From the NCBI RefSeq assembly GCF_900454025.1, contig NZ_UGQM01000001.1, forward strand, positions 1,426,001 to 1,490,000: DNA of 64,000 bases. The letters run 5' to 3'. Made by a program: the position numbers and the translations under genes. Origin of the DNA: Mycolicibacterium gilvum (GTDB lineage: Bacteria; Actinomycetota; Actinomycetes; Mycobacteriales; Mycobacteriaceae). Under the pieces are notes generated by a model. That model searched no databases and was not told the DNA's origin. It was given only the letters and a program-made list of their open reading frames with translations. Of this stretch, positions 9,299 to 17,156 are shown piece by piece (position 1 is the first letter of the stretch; the number at the start of each line of letters is the position of its first letter).

Positions 9299-10549
9299 CT
9301 ACGTCTCGCTGCGCAGCCGGGACTCGACGAACCGCTCCAGCGACTCCCACTGCGTCACCGCGTCGGCGAACGGGGCGTTCGGCCGCGCGACCTTGCCCGG
9401 CTCGAGCACGTGGAAGATCACGCGGCCCAGCGCCGTGTCGGGCGCGAGCTTGGTGTCGACCGTCGCCTCCTCCGAGTAGTCGCCGATGTCGCGCAGAAGC
9501 TCCACGGCCAGTTCGATCTGGTCGTGGTCCAGCGCATCGGGGCCCTCGGCGAGGTCGTCGACGATGTCGGTCAGCACGTAGACGTTGTCGTCGGTGACGT
9601 CGACGCGCAGCGAACCGTCGGTCGCGGCGGTCCGGATGTCGTCGTAGGTCGCCAGGTCCGACAGGTCGTGGTCGTGTTCGTCGGCCAGGTAGCGGGCCAG
9701 CGCGCGCTCGGACGGGAACACGCTGATGCGGCCGTTGCGGCCGAGGAAGATCGGCCGGTCGTCGAAGTAGCAGCGCAGCGTGAAGTAGGTCCCGCCGGTC
9801 ATCATGATGCGGATCGGGTCGATGCCGACGCGCTCCCAGAAGTCCTTGTCGCTGCCCAGCACCTTGGTCTCGGCCTCGGCGGCGAGGTCGTCGGACTCCT
9901 CCGGGGTGTCGACGACGTCATCGATGACGAGCTCTTCGTCGGGCTCGGGAGCGTCCGCGTCGAGCTCCGCCTGCGCCTTCGCGACGGCGGCGCTGTCGAC
10001 CTCGGGGATGGTGATGATCTCGTCGAGCGCCTCGATGACTTTGTCCCAGCCCCTGGCGATGATCTTCTCGATCTCCGCCCACCGCTTCTTGCCGGCGCGA
10101 CCGGCGAACGCCTCGACCCCGCCGCCGACGGTGCCCAGGACGGGGTTTCCGTTGAAGAACTTGGTGACGGCGGGAAGCTCGCACACCGACCCCATCGACG
10201 ACACCACCGCGAGCGCGCCGTACAGGGCGCTGACGCCGGCCTCGGTGGGCTTCTGCGCGAGCAGTTCCTCCAGCACGACCAGGTCGTGGGTGTTCGACTC
10301 GGTGGGAGTGAGGCGGTGTGCGTTCGCCTCGGTCAACTTCGTCCAAGCCGGATGGTCGACGAGATCGTTGTCGTTGTTGGTACGCACGAAGGCCGCCAGG
10401 TCAGCGACCGATTCGAGGACGTAGAGGTCTTCGTCCTTACCGAGGAACGCCTCCCACTCGTCACCGTCCGCGCGCCACCGGGGCGCCCACAACGTGTAGA
10501 CGTCGCCCTTGGTCAGCGTCAGCCCGATGGGCACGATGTCAGCAGCCAT
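9299..10549 (-). CDS. Conserved mycobacterial protein (Rv3311-like), function unknown
   Basis: Soluble acidic protein of 416 aa with no transmembrane or signal segment, matching Rv3311 of M. tuberculosis in position and general sequence from memory. The N- and C-terminal halves resemble each other (LTKGDVYTLWAPRW..FLGKDEDLYVLESVADLAAFVR versus GGTYFTLRCYFDDRPIFLGRNGRISVFPSERALARYLAD), suggesting an internal duplication around an acidic linker near residues 195-230. ATG 10549 is chosen because TAGGCT lies seven bases upstream, fitting a nearly leaderless mRNA. Its neighbour in M. tuberculosis, sapM, is absent here. No function can be assigned. Confidence 0.75.
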   Translation of the reverse strand: MAADIVPIGLTLTKGDVYTLWAPRWRADGDEWEAFLGKDEDLYVLESVADLAAFVRTNNDNDLVDHPAWTKLTEANAHRLTPTESNTHDLVVLEELLAQKPTEAGVSALYGALAVVSSMGSVCELPAVTKFFNGNPVLGTVGGGVEAFAGRAGKKRWAEIEKIIARGWDKVIEALDEIITIPEVDSAAVAKAQAELDADAPEPDEELVIDDVVDTPEESDDLAAEAETKVLGSDKDFWERVGIDPIRIMMTGGTYFTLRCYFDDRPIFLGRNGRISVFPSERALARYLADEHDHDLSDLATYDDIRTAATDGSLRVDVTDDNVYVLTDIVDDLAEGPDALDHDQIELAVELLRDIGDYSEEATVDTKLAPDTALGRVIFHVLEPGKVARPNAPFADAVTQWESLERFVESRLRSET

Positions 10550-10646
10550 GCGGCACAGCCTAACGACCGTCTCGGCCCGCACACCGTTGCCGTACCGCAA
10601 CCCGTTCGTCGCTTCCGGTGTTCGTCAAGCCTGTCATGATCGCCGG
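10550..10646. promoter_or_regulatory. Divergent, apparently leaderless promoters
   Basis: On the minus strand TAGGCT (10557-10562) lies 7 bases before ATG 10549. On the plus strand CATGAT (10635-10640) lies exactly 6 bases before ATG 10647. Both fit mycobacterial -10 elements directing transcription to start at or next to the start codon; neither gene has a Shine-Dalgarno sequence. Confidence 0.5.
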
Positions 10647-11519
10647 ATGATCAGACTCGGCCTTCACGGCCTCGGGATCGGCGCGGGTGCGCAGCGCACC
10701 GTGATCGATGCCGTCGCCGCGTCGGCCGAACGGTCGGGCTTCGAGACGCTGTGGTTCGGTGACCAGGTCGTGATGGCCGACGAGGAGGGTCCGCACCATC
10801 CCTACAGCGACGACGGGGAGATCCCCGCGTCGGCGCAGACCGACTGGTTGGACCCGTTGATCGCGCTGAGTTTCGCCGCTGCGGCCACCAACCGGATCGA
10901 GCTGGCCACCGGGGTGCTCGTGCTGCCGGAACGCAACCCGGTCATCACGGCCAAGCAGGCGGCGTCGCTGGACCGTATGACCGGCGGACGTCTGACGCTC
11001 GGCGTCGGGGTCGGGATCTCGCCACAGGAGTACGACGTGCTCGGTGTCCCGTTCGCGGACCGGGGCGGTCGCCTCGCCGAGTACGTCGGGGCGATGCGGG
11101 CGCTGTGGCGCGACGACGTCGCATCCTTCGCGGGTCGGTATGTGGCCTTCGACGGGGTGCGGGCGAACCCGAAACCGCAGGGCCGGTCGATCCCGGTGGT
11201 GCTGGGCGGTAACTCGGATGCGGCGCTGAGGCGTGTCGCCGAGTGGGGTGACGGTTGGTACGGCTTCGACCTCGCCGACGTCGAGGAGGCCGCGTTCCGG
11301 GCGTCGAAGCTGCGGTCGATGTGCCGGGAGGTCGGCCGCGACCCGACGGAGTTGAAGCTGTCGGTCGCGTTGCACGATCCGGTGCCGGCCGACGCGGTCC
11401 GGCTCGCCGACGCCGGAATCGACGAGCTGGTGCTGGTGGCCGGGCCTCCCGCGGACCCGATCGCCGCCGAAGCGTGGATCGCCGACCTGGCGGGGCAGTG
11501 GATGCGGGTGCGCACGTAG
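10647..11519 (+). CDS. LLM-class flavin/F420-dependent oxidoreductase
   Basis: Luciferase-like TIM-barrel oxidoreductase of 290 aa. The features are an N-terminal LGLHGLGIGAGAQ strand, ATNRIELATGVLVLPERNPVITAKQAASLDRMTGGRLTLGVGVG, and KPQGRSIPVVLGGNSDAALRRVAEWGDGW. This block pattern is that of the mycobacterial F420-dependent LLM family, so F420H2 rather than FMN is the likely cofactor; this is inference. Substrate unknown. Divergent from the Rv3311-like gene, and its stop lies 5 bases before palindromic repeat copy A1. Confidence 0.85.
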   Translation: MIRLGLHGLGIGAGAQRTVIDAVAASAERSGFETLWFGDQVVMADEEGPHHPYSDDGEIPASAQTDWLDPLIALSFAAAATNRIELATGVLVLPERNPVITAKQAASLDRMTGGRLTLGVGVGISPQEYDVLGVPFADRGGRLAEYVGAMRALWRDDVASFAGRYVAFDGVRANPKPQGRSIPVVLGGNSDAALRRVAEWGDGWYGFDLADVEEAAFRASKLRSMCREVGRDPTELKLSVALHDPVPADAVRLADAGIDELVLVAGPPADPIAAEAWIADLAGQWMRVRT

Positions 11520-11524
11520 TCCTT

Positions 11525-11585
11525 GCCGAAATTGCATTCCAGCAGAGGAAGTTCGAGTAAAGCCCTGCCTGGACGCAATCTCGGC
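11525..11585. repeat. Dispersed palindromic repeat, family A, copy A1
   Basis: A ~61-bp imperfect palindrome: left arm GCCGAAATTGCATTCCAGCAG (11525-11545) and right arm at 11565-11585, which pairs with it at most positions. It fills the gap between two convergent genes. Five other copies are in the window: 34136, 38117, 39311, 42861 and 43876. Confidence 0.8.
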
Positions 11586-11593
11586 GGTGATCC

Positions 11594-12682
11594 TCATACC
11601 GTCGGGCGCCAGAATCCCTGGAACCCCTGCCCCGCATTGGCGGTCCGGATCGGGGACAGCTGGACCGGGTCACCTGCTTCGACCATCAGTCCGTCACCCA
11701 CGACCATCGCGACGTGGCCGTCCCACACCGCGAGATCGCCCGGTAGCAGCGAGCCCCCCGACACCGCGCCGCCGATGTCCTGCTCCTGGGCCAACCGGGG
11801 TATGTCGAGTCCCGCTTCGCGGTACGCCCACTGCGTCAGACCGCTGCAGTCCAATCCGACGCCCGGCGTCGTCCCACCCCACTGGTAGGGCACTCCGAGC
11901 TGGGTCAACGCGTGCCGGACGGCGTTGGCGGCGACCGCGTTCGGTGCGACGACGACGGTGCCGTCGGGAAGTCGCACCGCGACGCCCTCCCCGAACTCCG
12001 CGGCGTCCGGCGTGTCCGTCCCGTCCGGCCGGGTGAAGACCGCCATCTCGCCCGTCGCCCCGGAGCTTCCGAAACCCCCTGATCCAGGGGCGAATCCGCC
12101 ACCCGGCCCTCCGCCTGTGCCGCTGCCGGACTGCCACCCCGCCGGCGTCGTCGGCGTCGTCGGCGGAGAACCGGCCGGCGCGGCGCTGTCGACGATCCGC
12201 GCCTGCCTGTCCAGTTCGGCCTGGAGCTCCTCGACCACGGCGATGGCCTCGCCCAGCGCGTCGCGTGCTGCTGTCAACAGTTCACGCGCCACCCCGGGAT
12301 CGTCGAGACGCTGCTCCAAAGCCTGTGCCTTGCTCTCGAATTCGTCGACGATCTGCTGGAGGCGACGGTGGGCGTGCGCGACGGCCGCGGCGGCGTCCTC
12401 GGCGGCCACGCCCAACCTGCCCGCCCGGTCGGCCGCGTCGTCGATGGCCGCGGTGGTGGCGGAGGCGAAGCTCGCGGCCGCGTCGGCGCCTGCCCCCGAC
12501 CAACTGTCGTCGACGGTCCGCCACGCGTGTCCCGCGGAGCCGGCCACGTCGCTCAGCATCTGCCGCACCCCGGCCAGAGCCCCGGAGGGGTCGGCGGCCG
12601 GATCCCCGGACCACCCGGGACCGACGAGTCCCTGCACCCGGCGGATCGGCGCGGCCAGCGCCTCGACCGTCGCGCTCGGCAT
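11594..12682 (-). CDS. C40 (NlpC/P60) peptidase with N-terminal WXG-like helical domain
   Basis: Predicted cell-wall peptidase of 362 aa. Residues 1-165 are Ala-rich helices with a W-x-G turn (WSG, 61-63) as in WXG100/PPE-type partners, followed by helical hairpins. Residues 167-225 are a Pro/Gly/Ser linker. Residues 250-362 are an NlpC/P60 domain with catalytic C279 (GLDCSGL) and H323 (DGHVAMVVG). No Sec signal peptide is visible. ATG 12682 overlaps the stop of the upstream small gene by one base (TGATG). The pair looks like a type VII secretion heterodimer in which one subunit carries a peptidoglycan hydrolase; NlpC/P60 proteins of mycobacteria cleave D-Glu-mDAP bonds. Export by an ESX system is inference. 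Confidence 0.8.
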   Translation of the reverse strand: MPSATVEALAAPIRRVQGLVGPGWSGDPAADPSGALAGVRQMLSDVAGSAGHAWRTVDDSWSGAGADAAASFASATTAAIDDAADRAGRLGVAAEDAAAAVAHAHRRLQQIVDEFESKAQALEQRLDDPGVARELLTAARDALGEAIAVVEELQAELDRQARIVDSAAPAGSPPTTPTTPAGWQSGSGTGGGPGGGFAPGSGGFGSSGATGEMAVFTRPDGTDTPDAAEFGEGVAVRLPDGTVVVAPNAVAANAVRHALTQLGVPYQWGGTTPGVGLDCSGLTQWAYREAGLDIPRLAQEQDIGGAVSGGSLLPGDLAVWDGHVAMVVGDGLMVEAGDPVQLSPIRTANAGQGFQGFWRPTV

Positions 12683-12990
12683 CAGATGGACCCGGCCAGA
12701 CGCGAGGCGGCGTCGCCATCGGAGAGGTCGTAGGCCTGCGCACACGACGTCGCTGCGGCTCTACCCGCGTCGACGGACGTGCTGAGCCTGCCGAGCGCCG
12801 CGGATTCCGCCGCGACGGCGCGGGTCAGCGACGCGAGGAACGGCGCGCCGACCGGACCGAACGCGGCCGCCGCGCCGGCGGCGACACCGCGTAGGCATGC
12901 CGCGGCGGCGTCGAGGTCGGCGGCGTGCGTCGCGCAGGCGACGCCGTAATCGTGAACCAGACCGGTCTCTACCGACAGGTGAGCAGGCAT
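12682..12990 (-). CDS. Small EspC-like type VII secretion partner protein
   Basis: Ala-rich helical protein of 102 aa, two predicted helices, no signal peptide. It has Y87-x3-D91 (YDLSD) after the second helix, which matches the YxxxD/E secretion signal of ESX substrates and EspC-family proteins. Its stop overlaps the start of the C40 peptidase, so the two are co-translated and probably form a heterodimer with YxxxD on one chain and WxG on the other. The start at 12990 is not supported by a clear Shine-Dalgarno sequence. Confidence 0.7.
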   Translation of the reverse strand: MPAHLSVETGLVHDYGVACATHAADLDAAAACLRGVAAGAAAAFGPVGAPFLASLTRAVAAESAALGRLSTSVDAGRAAATSCAQAYDLSDGDAASRLAGSI

Positions 12991-13041
12991 ATGGTTAGGA
13001 CGCCGCGAATCCCGGTTCGGTTCCCGTTAAGGTCTGGATCC

Positions 13042-13665
13042 ATGGATGTGCGCGTTGTGGATCACCCGCTGGCCGCGGCTCGGCTGACCACCCTGCGCGA
13101 CGAGCGCACAGACAATGCCGGATTCCGGGCGGCGTTGCGGGATCTCACGCTGATGCTCGTCTACGAGGCGACCCGCGAGCTCGCGACGCACACCATCTCG
13201 GTGCGCACACCGGTGGCCGAGACTGCCGGTACGAAGCTGGCCACGCCGCCGCTGCTGGTGCCGGTGTTGCGCGCCGGGCTCGGCATGGTCGACCAGGCGC
13301 ACGAACTGATCCCCGAGGCGCGGGTCGGCTTCGTCGGGGTGGCCCGCAACGAAGAGACCCATCAGCCGACCCCGTACCTGGAGTCGCTACCCGACGACCT
13401 GAGCCGGCAGCCGGTGATCGTGCTGGACCCGATGCTGGCCACCGGCGGCTCGATGGTGCACACCTTGGAGCTGCTCTACTCCCGCGACGCCGTCGACGTC
13501 ACCGTGATCTGCGTCGTCGCCGCTCCGGAGGGGCTGGCCCTGGTGGAGAAGACGGCCCCGGAGTTGCGCCTGTACACCGCGGCGATCGACTCCGGCCTCA
13601 ACGACATCGCCTACATCGTGCCGGGTTTGGGCGATGCGGGTGACCGCCAGTTCGGCCCGCGCTGA
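13042..13665 (+). CDS. upp: Uracil phosphoribosyltransferase
   Basis: Salvage enzyme making UMP from uracil and PRPP; 207 aa, exactly the family length. The PRPP-binding loop is [21 protein letters not shown]. The uracil-binding end is [26 protein letters not shown] 13042 gives the canonical [20 protein letters not shown] start. TAAGGT eight bases upstream may be the -10 element. Convergent with ectD, 12 bases apart. Rv3309c homologue. Confidence 0.97.
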   Translation: MDVRVVDHPLAAARLTTLRDERTDNAGFRAALRDLTLMLVYEATRELATHTISVRTPVAETAGTKLATPPLLVPVLRAGLGMVDQAHELIPEARVGFVGVARNEETHQPTPYLESLPDDLSRQPVIVLDPMLATGGSMVHTLELLYSRDAVDVTVICVVAAPEGLALVEKTAPELRLYTAAIDSGLNDIAYIVPGLGDAGDRQFGPR

Positions 13666-13677
13666 CCCCGGAACCCG

Positions 13678-14586
13678 CTACGTCAGTACCGGTTCGTTGA
13701 AGGGCCGGAACGTGCGCGCCGCCAGGTATTCGGGGCGTGGCGTCTCCGCGCGATACGGCGAAACCAGCTGATTCTGCACCGAATTGAACACCACGAAGAT
13801 ATTGGACCGCGGGTACGGCGTGATGTTCGACCCGGACCCGTGCATGATGTTGCAGTCGAACCACAGTGCGGTGCCCGCCGGACCGGTCACCTGGTCGATA
13901 CCGTGTTGGGCCGCAGCGTCGGTGAGGGTCTGGCGGCTCGGGACGCCGATCTCCTGCCGCACCAACGACGACGCGTGGTTGTTGCGCGGGGTGGCGCCGA
14001 CGCACGGATAGAACGTCCGGTGGGATCCGGGCATCACCATCAGCGAACCGTTGAACGGGAAGTTCTCCGTCAACGCGATCGAGCACGACACCGCGCGCAT
14101 CGCCGGCATCCCGTCTTCTGCATGCCAGGTCTCGAAGTCCGAATGCCAGTAGAAGCCGCCACCGGTGAACCCGGGCATCATGTTGATGCGCGCCTGATGC
14201 ACGTAGACGTCGCTGCCCAGCAGTTGCCGTGCCACCGGCAGCACGGTGTCCATGGTGAGCACCTCGGCCAGCACGTCACTGAGGATGTGCGGTTCGAAGA
14301 CCGATCGGATGCCGCCGTCGCGCTCCCGGATGACGCGCGGGTCGTCCGGGGCGACCTCGCCCGCCATGCGGCCCAATTCCGCTGTGAGCGTGGGCAACCA
14401 GGCCTCAGGCATTGTGCCGGGCCGGACGAGGTATCCGCGGTCGCTCATCGACTGCAGGTCCGAATCGGTCAACGGACCGGCGGAATCACCCCATACCGTG
14501 GGTTCTTCTCGACGGATGGGATCCATCGGCTCGGGCAGCCGGGTCGGGTAACGATCCTCGCGGGAAAGTGTTGTTGCCGAACTCAA
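13678..14586 (-). CDS. ectD: Ectoine hydroxylase
   Basis: Fe(II)/2-oxoglutarate dioxygenase converting ectoine to 5-hydroxyectoine; 302 aa, normal length. The iron triad is H148, D150 (in FYWHSDFETWHAEDGMP, the EctD signature) and H249 (NIMHGSGSN). The conserved N-terminal DRYPTR motif requires a start upstream of the first ATG (14526). TTG at 14586 overlaps the ectC stop as TTGA and is the best choice, implying translational coupling. Last gene of ectABCD. Confidence 0.93.
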   Translation of the reverse strand: MSSATTLSREDRYPTRLPEPMDPIRREEPTVWGDSAGPLTDSDLQSMSDRGYLVRPGTMPEAWLPTLTAELGRMAGEVAPDDPRVIRERDGGIRSVFEPHILSDVLAEVLTMDTVLPVARQLLGSDVYVHQARINMMPGFTGGGFYWHSDFETWHAEDGMPAMRAVSCSIALTENFPFNGSLMVMPGSHRTFYPCVGATPRNNHASSLVRQEIGVPSRQTLTDAAAQHGIDQVTGPAGTALWFDCNIMHGSGSNITPYPRSNIFVVFNSVQNQLVSPYRAETPRPEYLAARTFRPFNEPVLT

Positions 14587-14975
14587 CTGGCCTGCACCGC
14601 CGGGGGGTACGCGCCGGTCTCGTCGTGGATCTCCTGCCCCGTCACGGGCGGATTGAAGACGCACAGCATGCGCATCGTCGTGTCGCACGTGACCCGGTGC
14701 CGTTCGTGACCGTTGAGCAGGTACATGGTGCCGGACCGAAGCGGATGCTCTTCGCCGGTCTCATGATTGGTCAGCGTGCCGGTTCCCTCGACGATCCACA
14801 CCGCCTCCACGTGATGGCGATAGTGGAACTCGCTGACCGAATCGGCATCGATCGTCGTCTCGTGAAACGAGAAGCCGACGGCGTCGTCAGCCAGCACGAT
14901 CCGCTTGGATCTCCAGTTGGCGGCGGCCACGTCGCGGTGGGTGCCGGTGATCTCGTCGGTGGTGCGGACAATCAC
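14583..14975 (-). CDS. ectC: L-ectoine synthase
   Basis: Cupin-fold enzyme that cyclises N-gamma-acetyl-diaminobutyrate to ectoine; 130 aa, the usual length. The EctC motifs are visible: N-terminal MIVRTTDEI, then ANWRSKR, HETTIDADSVSEFHYRHHVEAVWIVEG, YLLNGHERH and FNPPVTGQEIHDE. GTG 14975 has AAAGGAG about seven bases upstream. 29 bases after ectB. Confidence 0.96.
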   Translation of the reverse strand: MIVRTTDEITGTHRDVAAANWRSKRIVLADDAVGFSFHETTIDADSVSEFHYRHHVEAVWIVEGTGTLTNHETGEEHPLRSGTMYLLNGHERHRVTCDTTMRMLCVFNPPVTGQEIHDETGAYPPAVQAS

Positions 14976-15004
14976 AGCCGCAACTCCTTTCCGGTTGGGG
15001 TCAG

Positions 15005-16306
15005 TCAGGACACGGTCGTCGCGACGGCCTCGGCCAGGATGTCGAGCCCGGCGTCGAGGTCCTCTGTGGAGGTGGTCAGCGGGGGCAGCAGCTTGATGAC
15101 CTCGTCGGACGGGCCGCTGGTCTCCATCAGCACGCCGCGCTCGAACGCGGTGGCGCAGATCGCCGCGGCAAGATCCTTTTCCTCGCATTTGAGGCCCTGC
15201 GCCATCCCGCGACCGCGTGCGCTGATGCCCTCGTGGGCCGCGGCGATGCTCTCCAGCCGGTCCCTGACGTGTTGACCTTTGGCAGCCGTGTTCTCCGCGA
15301 ACGTTGCTGATTTCCAATAGGTTTCGAGTGCCTTGGTGGCGGTGACGAAAGCGGGGTTGTGACCGCGGAAGGTGCCGTTGTGCTCGCCGGGTGCCCACAC
15401 GTCGAGGTCGCGACGGAACAGGGTCAATGCCATCGGCAGTCCGTAGCCGCTGATCGACTTCGACAGTGTCACGATGTCGGGGACGATGCCGGCTTCCTCG
15501 AAACTGAAGAACGCGCCGGTCCGGCCGCAGCCCATCTGCACGTCGTCGACGATCAGCAGGATGTCGCGACGTTGGCACAGTTCGGCGAGCGCCCGCAGCC
15601 ATTCCATTCTGGCCACGTTGAGGCCGCCCTCACCCTGCACGGTCTCGACGATGACGGCCGCGGGATGGTTGAGTCCGCCGCCGGAGTCGTCGAGCACGCG
15701 CTCGAACCAGTGGAAGTCCTCGGTGATGCCGCCGAAGTAGTTGTCGTACGGCATCGGGGTGGCGTGCACGAGCGGAATGCCGGCACCCGCTCGTTTCATC
15801 GAGTTTCCCGTCACCGACAGCGCACCCAGGGTCATTCCGTGGAATGCGTTGGTGAAGTTGATGATCGACTCACGACCCGTGACCTTGCGGGCCAGTTTGA
15901 GTGCCGACTCGACCGCATTGGCGCCGGTCGGCCCTGGGAACTGCACCTTGTAGTCGAGGCTGCGCGGTCGCAGGATGAGGCGTTCGAACGTCTCGAGGAA
16001 CTCCGTCTTCGCAGCTGTCGCCATGTCCAGCGAGTGCACGATCGAGTCCTGGCTCAGGTAGTCGATCAGCGGAGCCTTCAGAACGGGGTTGTTGTGCCCG
16101 TAGTTGAGAGCGCCTGCGCCCGCGAAGAAGTCGAGGTACTGCCGCCCTGAGGTGTCGGTCACCCAGGACCCGCGGGCGCTTGCCATGGTGGCGGGCCAAT
16201 TGCGGCAGTAGCTGCGCACTTCGGACTCGACACGGTGGTAAACCTCGGGCAGCGCCGCGTCGTGAACAGGATCGGTGGGCGGTGGGGTGACTACGGTTGC
16301 GGTCAT
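15005..16306 (-). CDS. ectB: Diaminobutyrate-2-oxoglutarate aminotransferase
   Basis: PLP class III aminotransferase making L-2,4-diaminobutyrate from aspartate semialdehyde with glutamate; 433 aa. Motifs: FFAGAGALNYGHNNP near residue 60, PGPTGANAVESALKLAR, NAFHGMTLGAL, DDVQMGCGRTG and LSKSISGYG with the PLP lysine. The length and YGHNNP/GPTGTN-type motifs separate EctB from lysine or ornithine transaminases. 24 bases after ectA. Confidence 0.95.
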   Translation of the reverse strand: MTATVVTPPPTDPVHDAALPEVYHRVESEVRSYCRNWPATMASARGSWVTDTSGRQYLDFFAGAGALNYGHNNPVLKAPLIDYLSQDSIVHSLDMATAAKTEFLETFERLILRPRSLDYKVQFPGPTGANAVESALKLARKVTGRESIINFTNAFHGMTLGALSVTGNSMKRAGAGIPLVHATPMPYDNYFGGITEDFHWFERVLDDSGGGLNHPAAVIVETVQGEGGLNVARMEWLRALAELCQRRDILLIVDDVQMGCGRTGAFFSFEEAGIVPDIVTLSKSISGYGLPMALTLFRRDLDVWAPGEHNGTFRGHNPAFVTATKALETYWKSATFAENTAAKGQHVRDRLESIAAAHEGISARGRGMAQGLKCEEKDLAAAICATAFERGVLMETSGPSDEVIKLLPPLTTSTEDLDAGLDILAEAVATTVS

Positions 16307-16330
16307 GTGTCCTTTTCGAATGAGTGGTGG

Positions 16331-16927
16331 TCAGGCGTCGTGAGAGGTAACGATCGGACCGATACGCAGGATCGGTTCGTCTTCGTGCGCGCCGGCGGAG
16401 TCGAGTTGGGCGGCGGTGAAGTGCGGTCGTTCCACCAGCGGTACACCGTGTCGCCGGGCAAATCCGCCGAAGAGGGCCCTCGATGCCGAATTGCTGGGCG
16501 CCACAGTCGCTTCCACCGTGACCGGATGGCCACACCGCGCGCGGTGGACGCGGCCGACCAGGCTGTCGAGCATGGTTCCCGCGAGGCCGGTGCCTTGGGC
16601 GGATCGCGCCACCGCCACCTGCCACACGAAGAGGACATCGGGACGGGTGGGCGGGTGGTAACCGGTGATCAGGCCGCACAGGTCGCCGTCGCGATCGGCG
16701 ACGATCGTGGTGTCAGCAAAATCGGTCGCCATCAGAAGGTACGTGTAGGTGGAATTGAGATCTAGCACCTCGGTGTCGGCCACCAGCTTGTGCATCGCCA
16801 GGGCGTCGGTGCTTTCGGGGCGGCGCAGGAATGGGCCCCATGAATTACGGTGCACCACAGAATCTTTCGACGCCAGCGTCCACTCGGGAGGCGCTGCGAC
16901 GCCGGTCTCGGACAGGGAAGAACTCAC
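16331..16927 (-). CDS. ectA: Diaminobutyrate acetyltransferase
   Basis: GNAT enzyme acetylating L-2,4-diaminobutyrate with acetyl-CoA, the first committed acetylation in ectoine synthesis; 198 aa. Visible features are RRPESTDALAMHKLV, LDLNSTYTYLL, LITGYHPPTRPDVLFVWQVAV (typical EctA block) and the acetyl-CoA loop ARSAQGTGLAGTML, then ATVAPSNSASRALF. GTG at 16927 has no good Shine-Dalgarno sequence, so the exact start is less sure. First gene of the operon. Confidence 0.95.
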   Translation of the reverse strand: MSSSLSETGVAAPPEWTLASKDSVVHRNSWGPFLRRPESTDALAMHKLVADTEVLDLNSTYTYLLMATDFADTTIVADRDGDLCGLITGYHPPTRPDVLFVWQVAVARSAQGTGLAGTMLDSLVGRVHRARCGHPVTVEATVAPSNSASRALFGGFARRHGVPLVERPHFTAAQLDSAGAHEDEPILRIGPIVTSHDA

Positions 16928-17156
16928 TTACGATCACCACCGAACAAAATTTCGAGTATCAATTAGCAACGTCATCGGCGAACTGAACGTATTTGGGCAA
17001 AGTATGTCGCGCAAGTAACGAACCGGCCGTTCACACCGCGAGGTTCGGCGGCGATCGGGCGGTTCACCAGTGATGATCGCGCTGACGCCAGAGCGAAACG
17101 GGTCGATCGGTCGTTACCAGATCGTTATCAAAGTCACACCGGTTGCGAGTGGGCTG
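16928..17156. promoter_or_regulatory. Upstream region of ectABCD
   Basis: 229 bases without a gene between ectA (start) and pmmB (stop), AT-richer than its surroundings between 16935 and 17015. Reading toward ectA, GATACT (plus-strand AGTATC at about 16953-16958) could be a -10 element with a ~25-base leader. No ectR-type regulator gene adjoins the operon. Confidence 0.35.
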
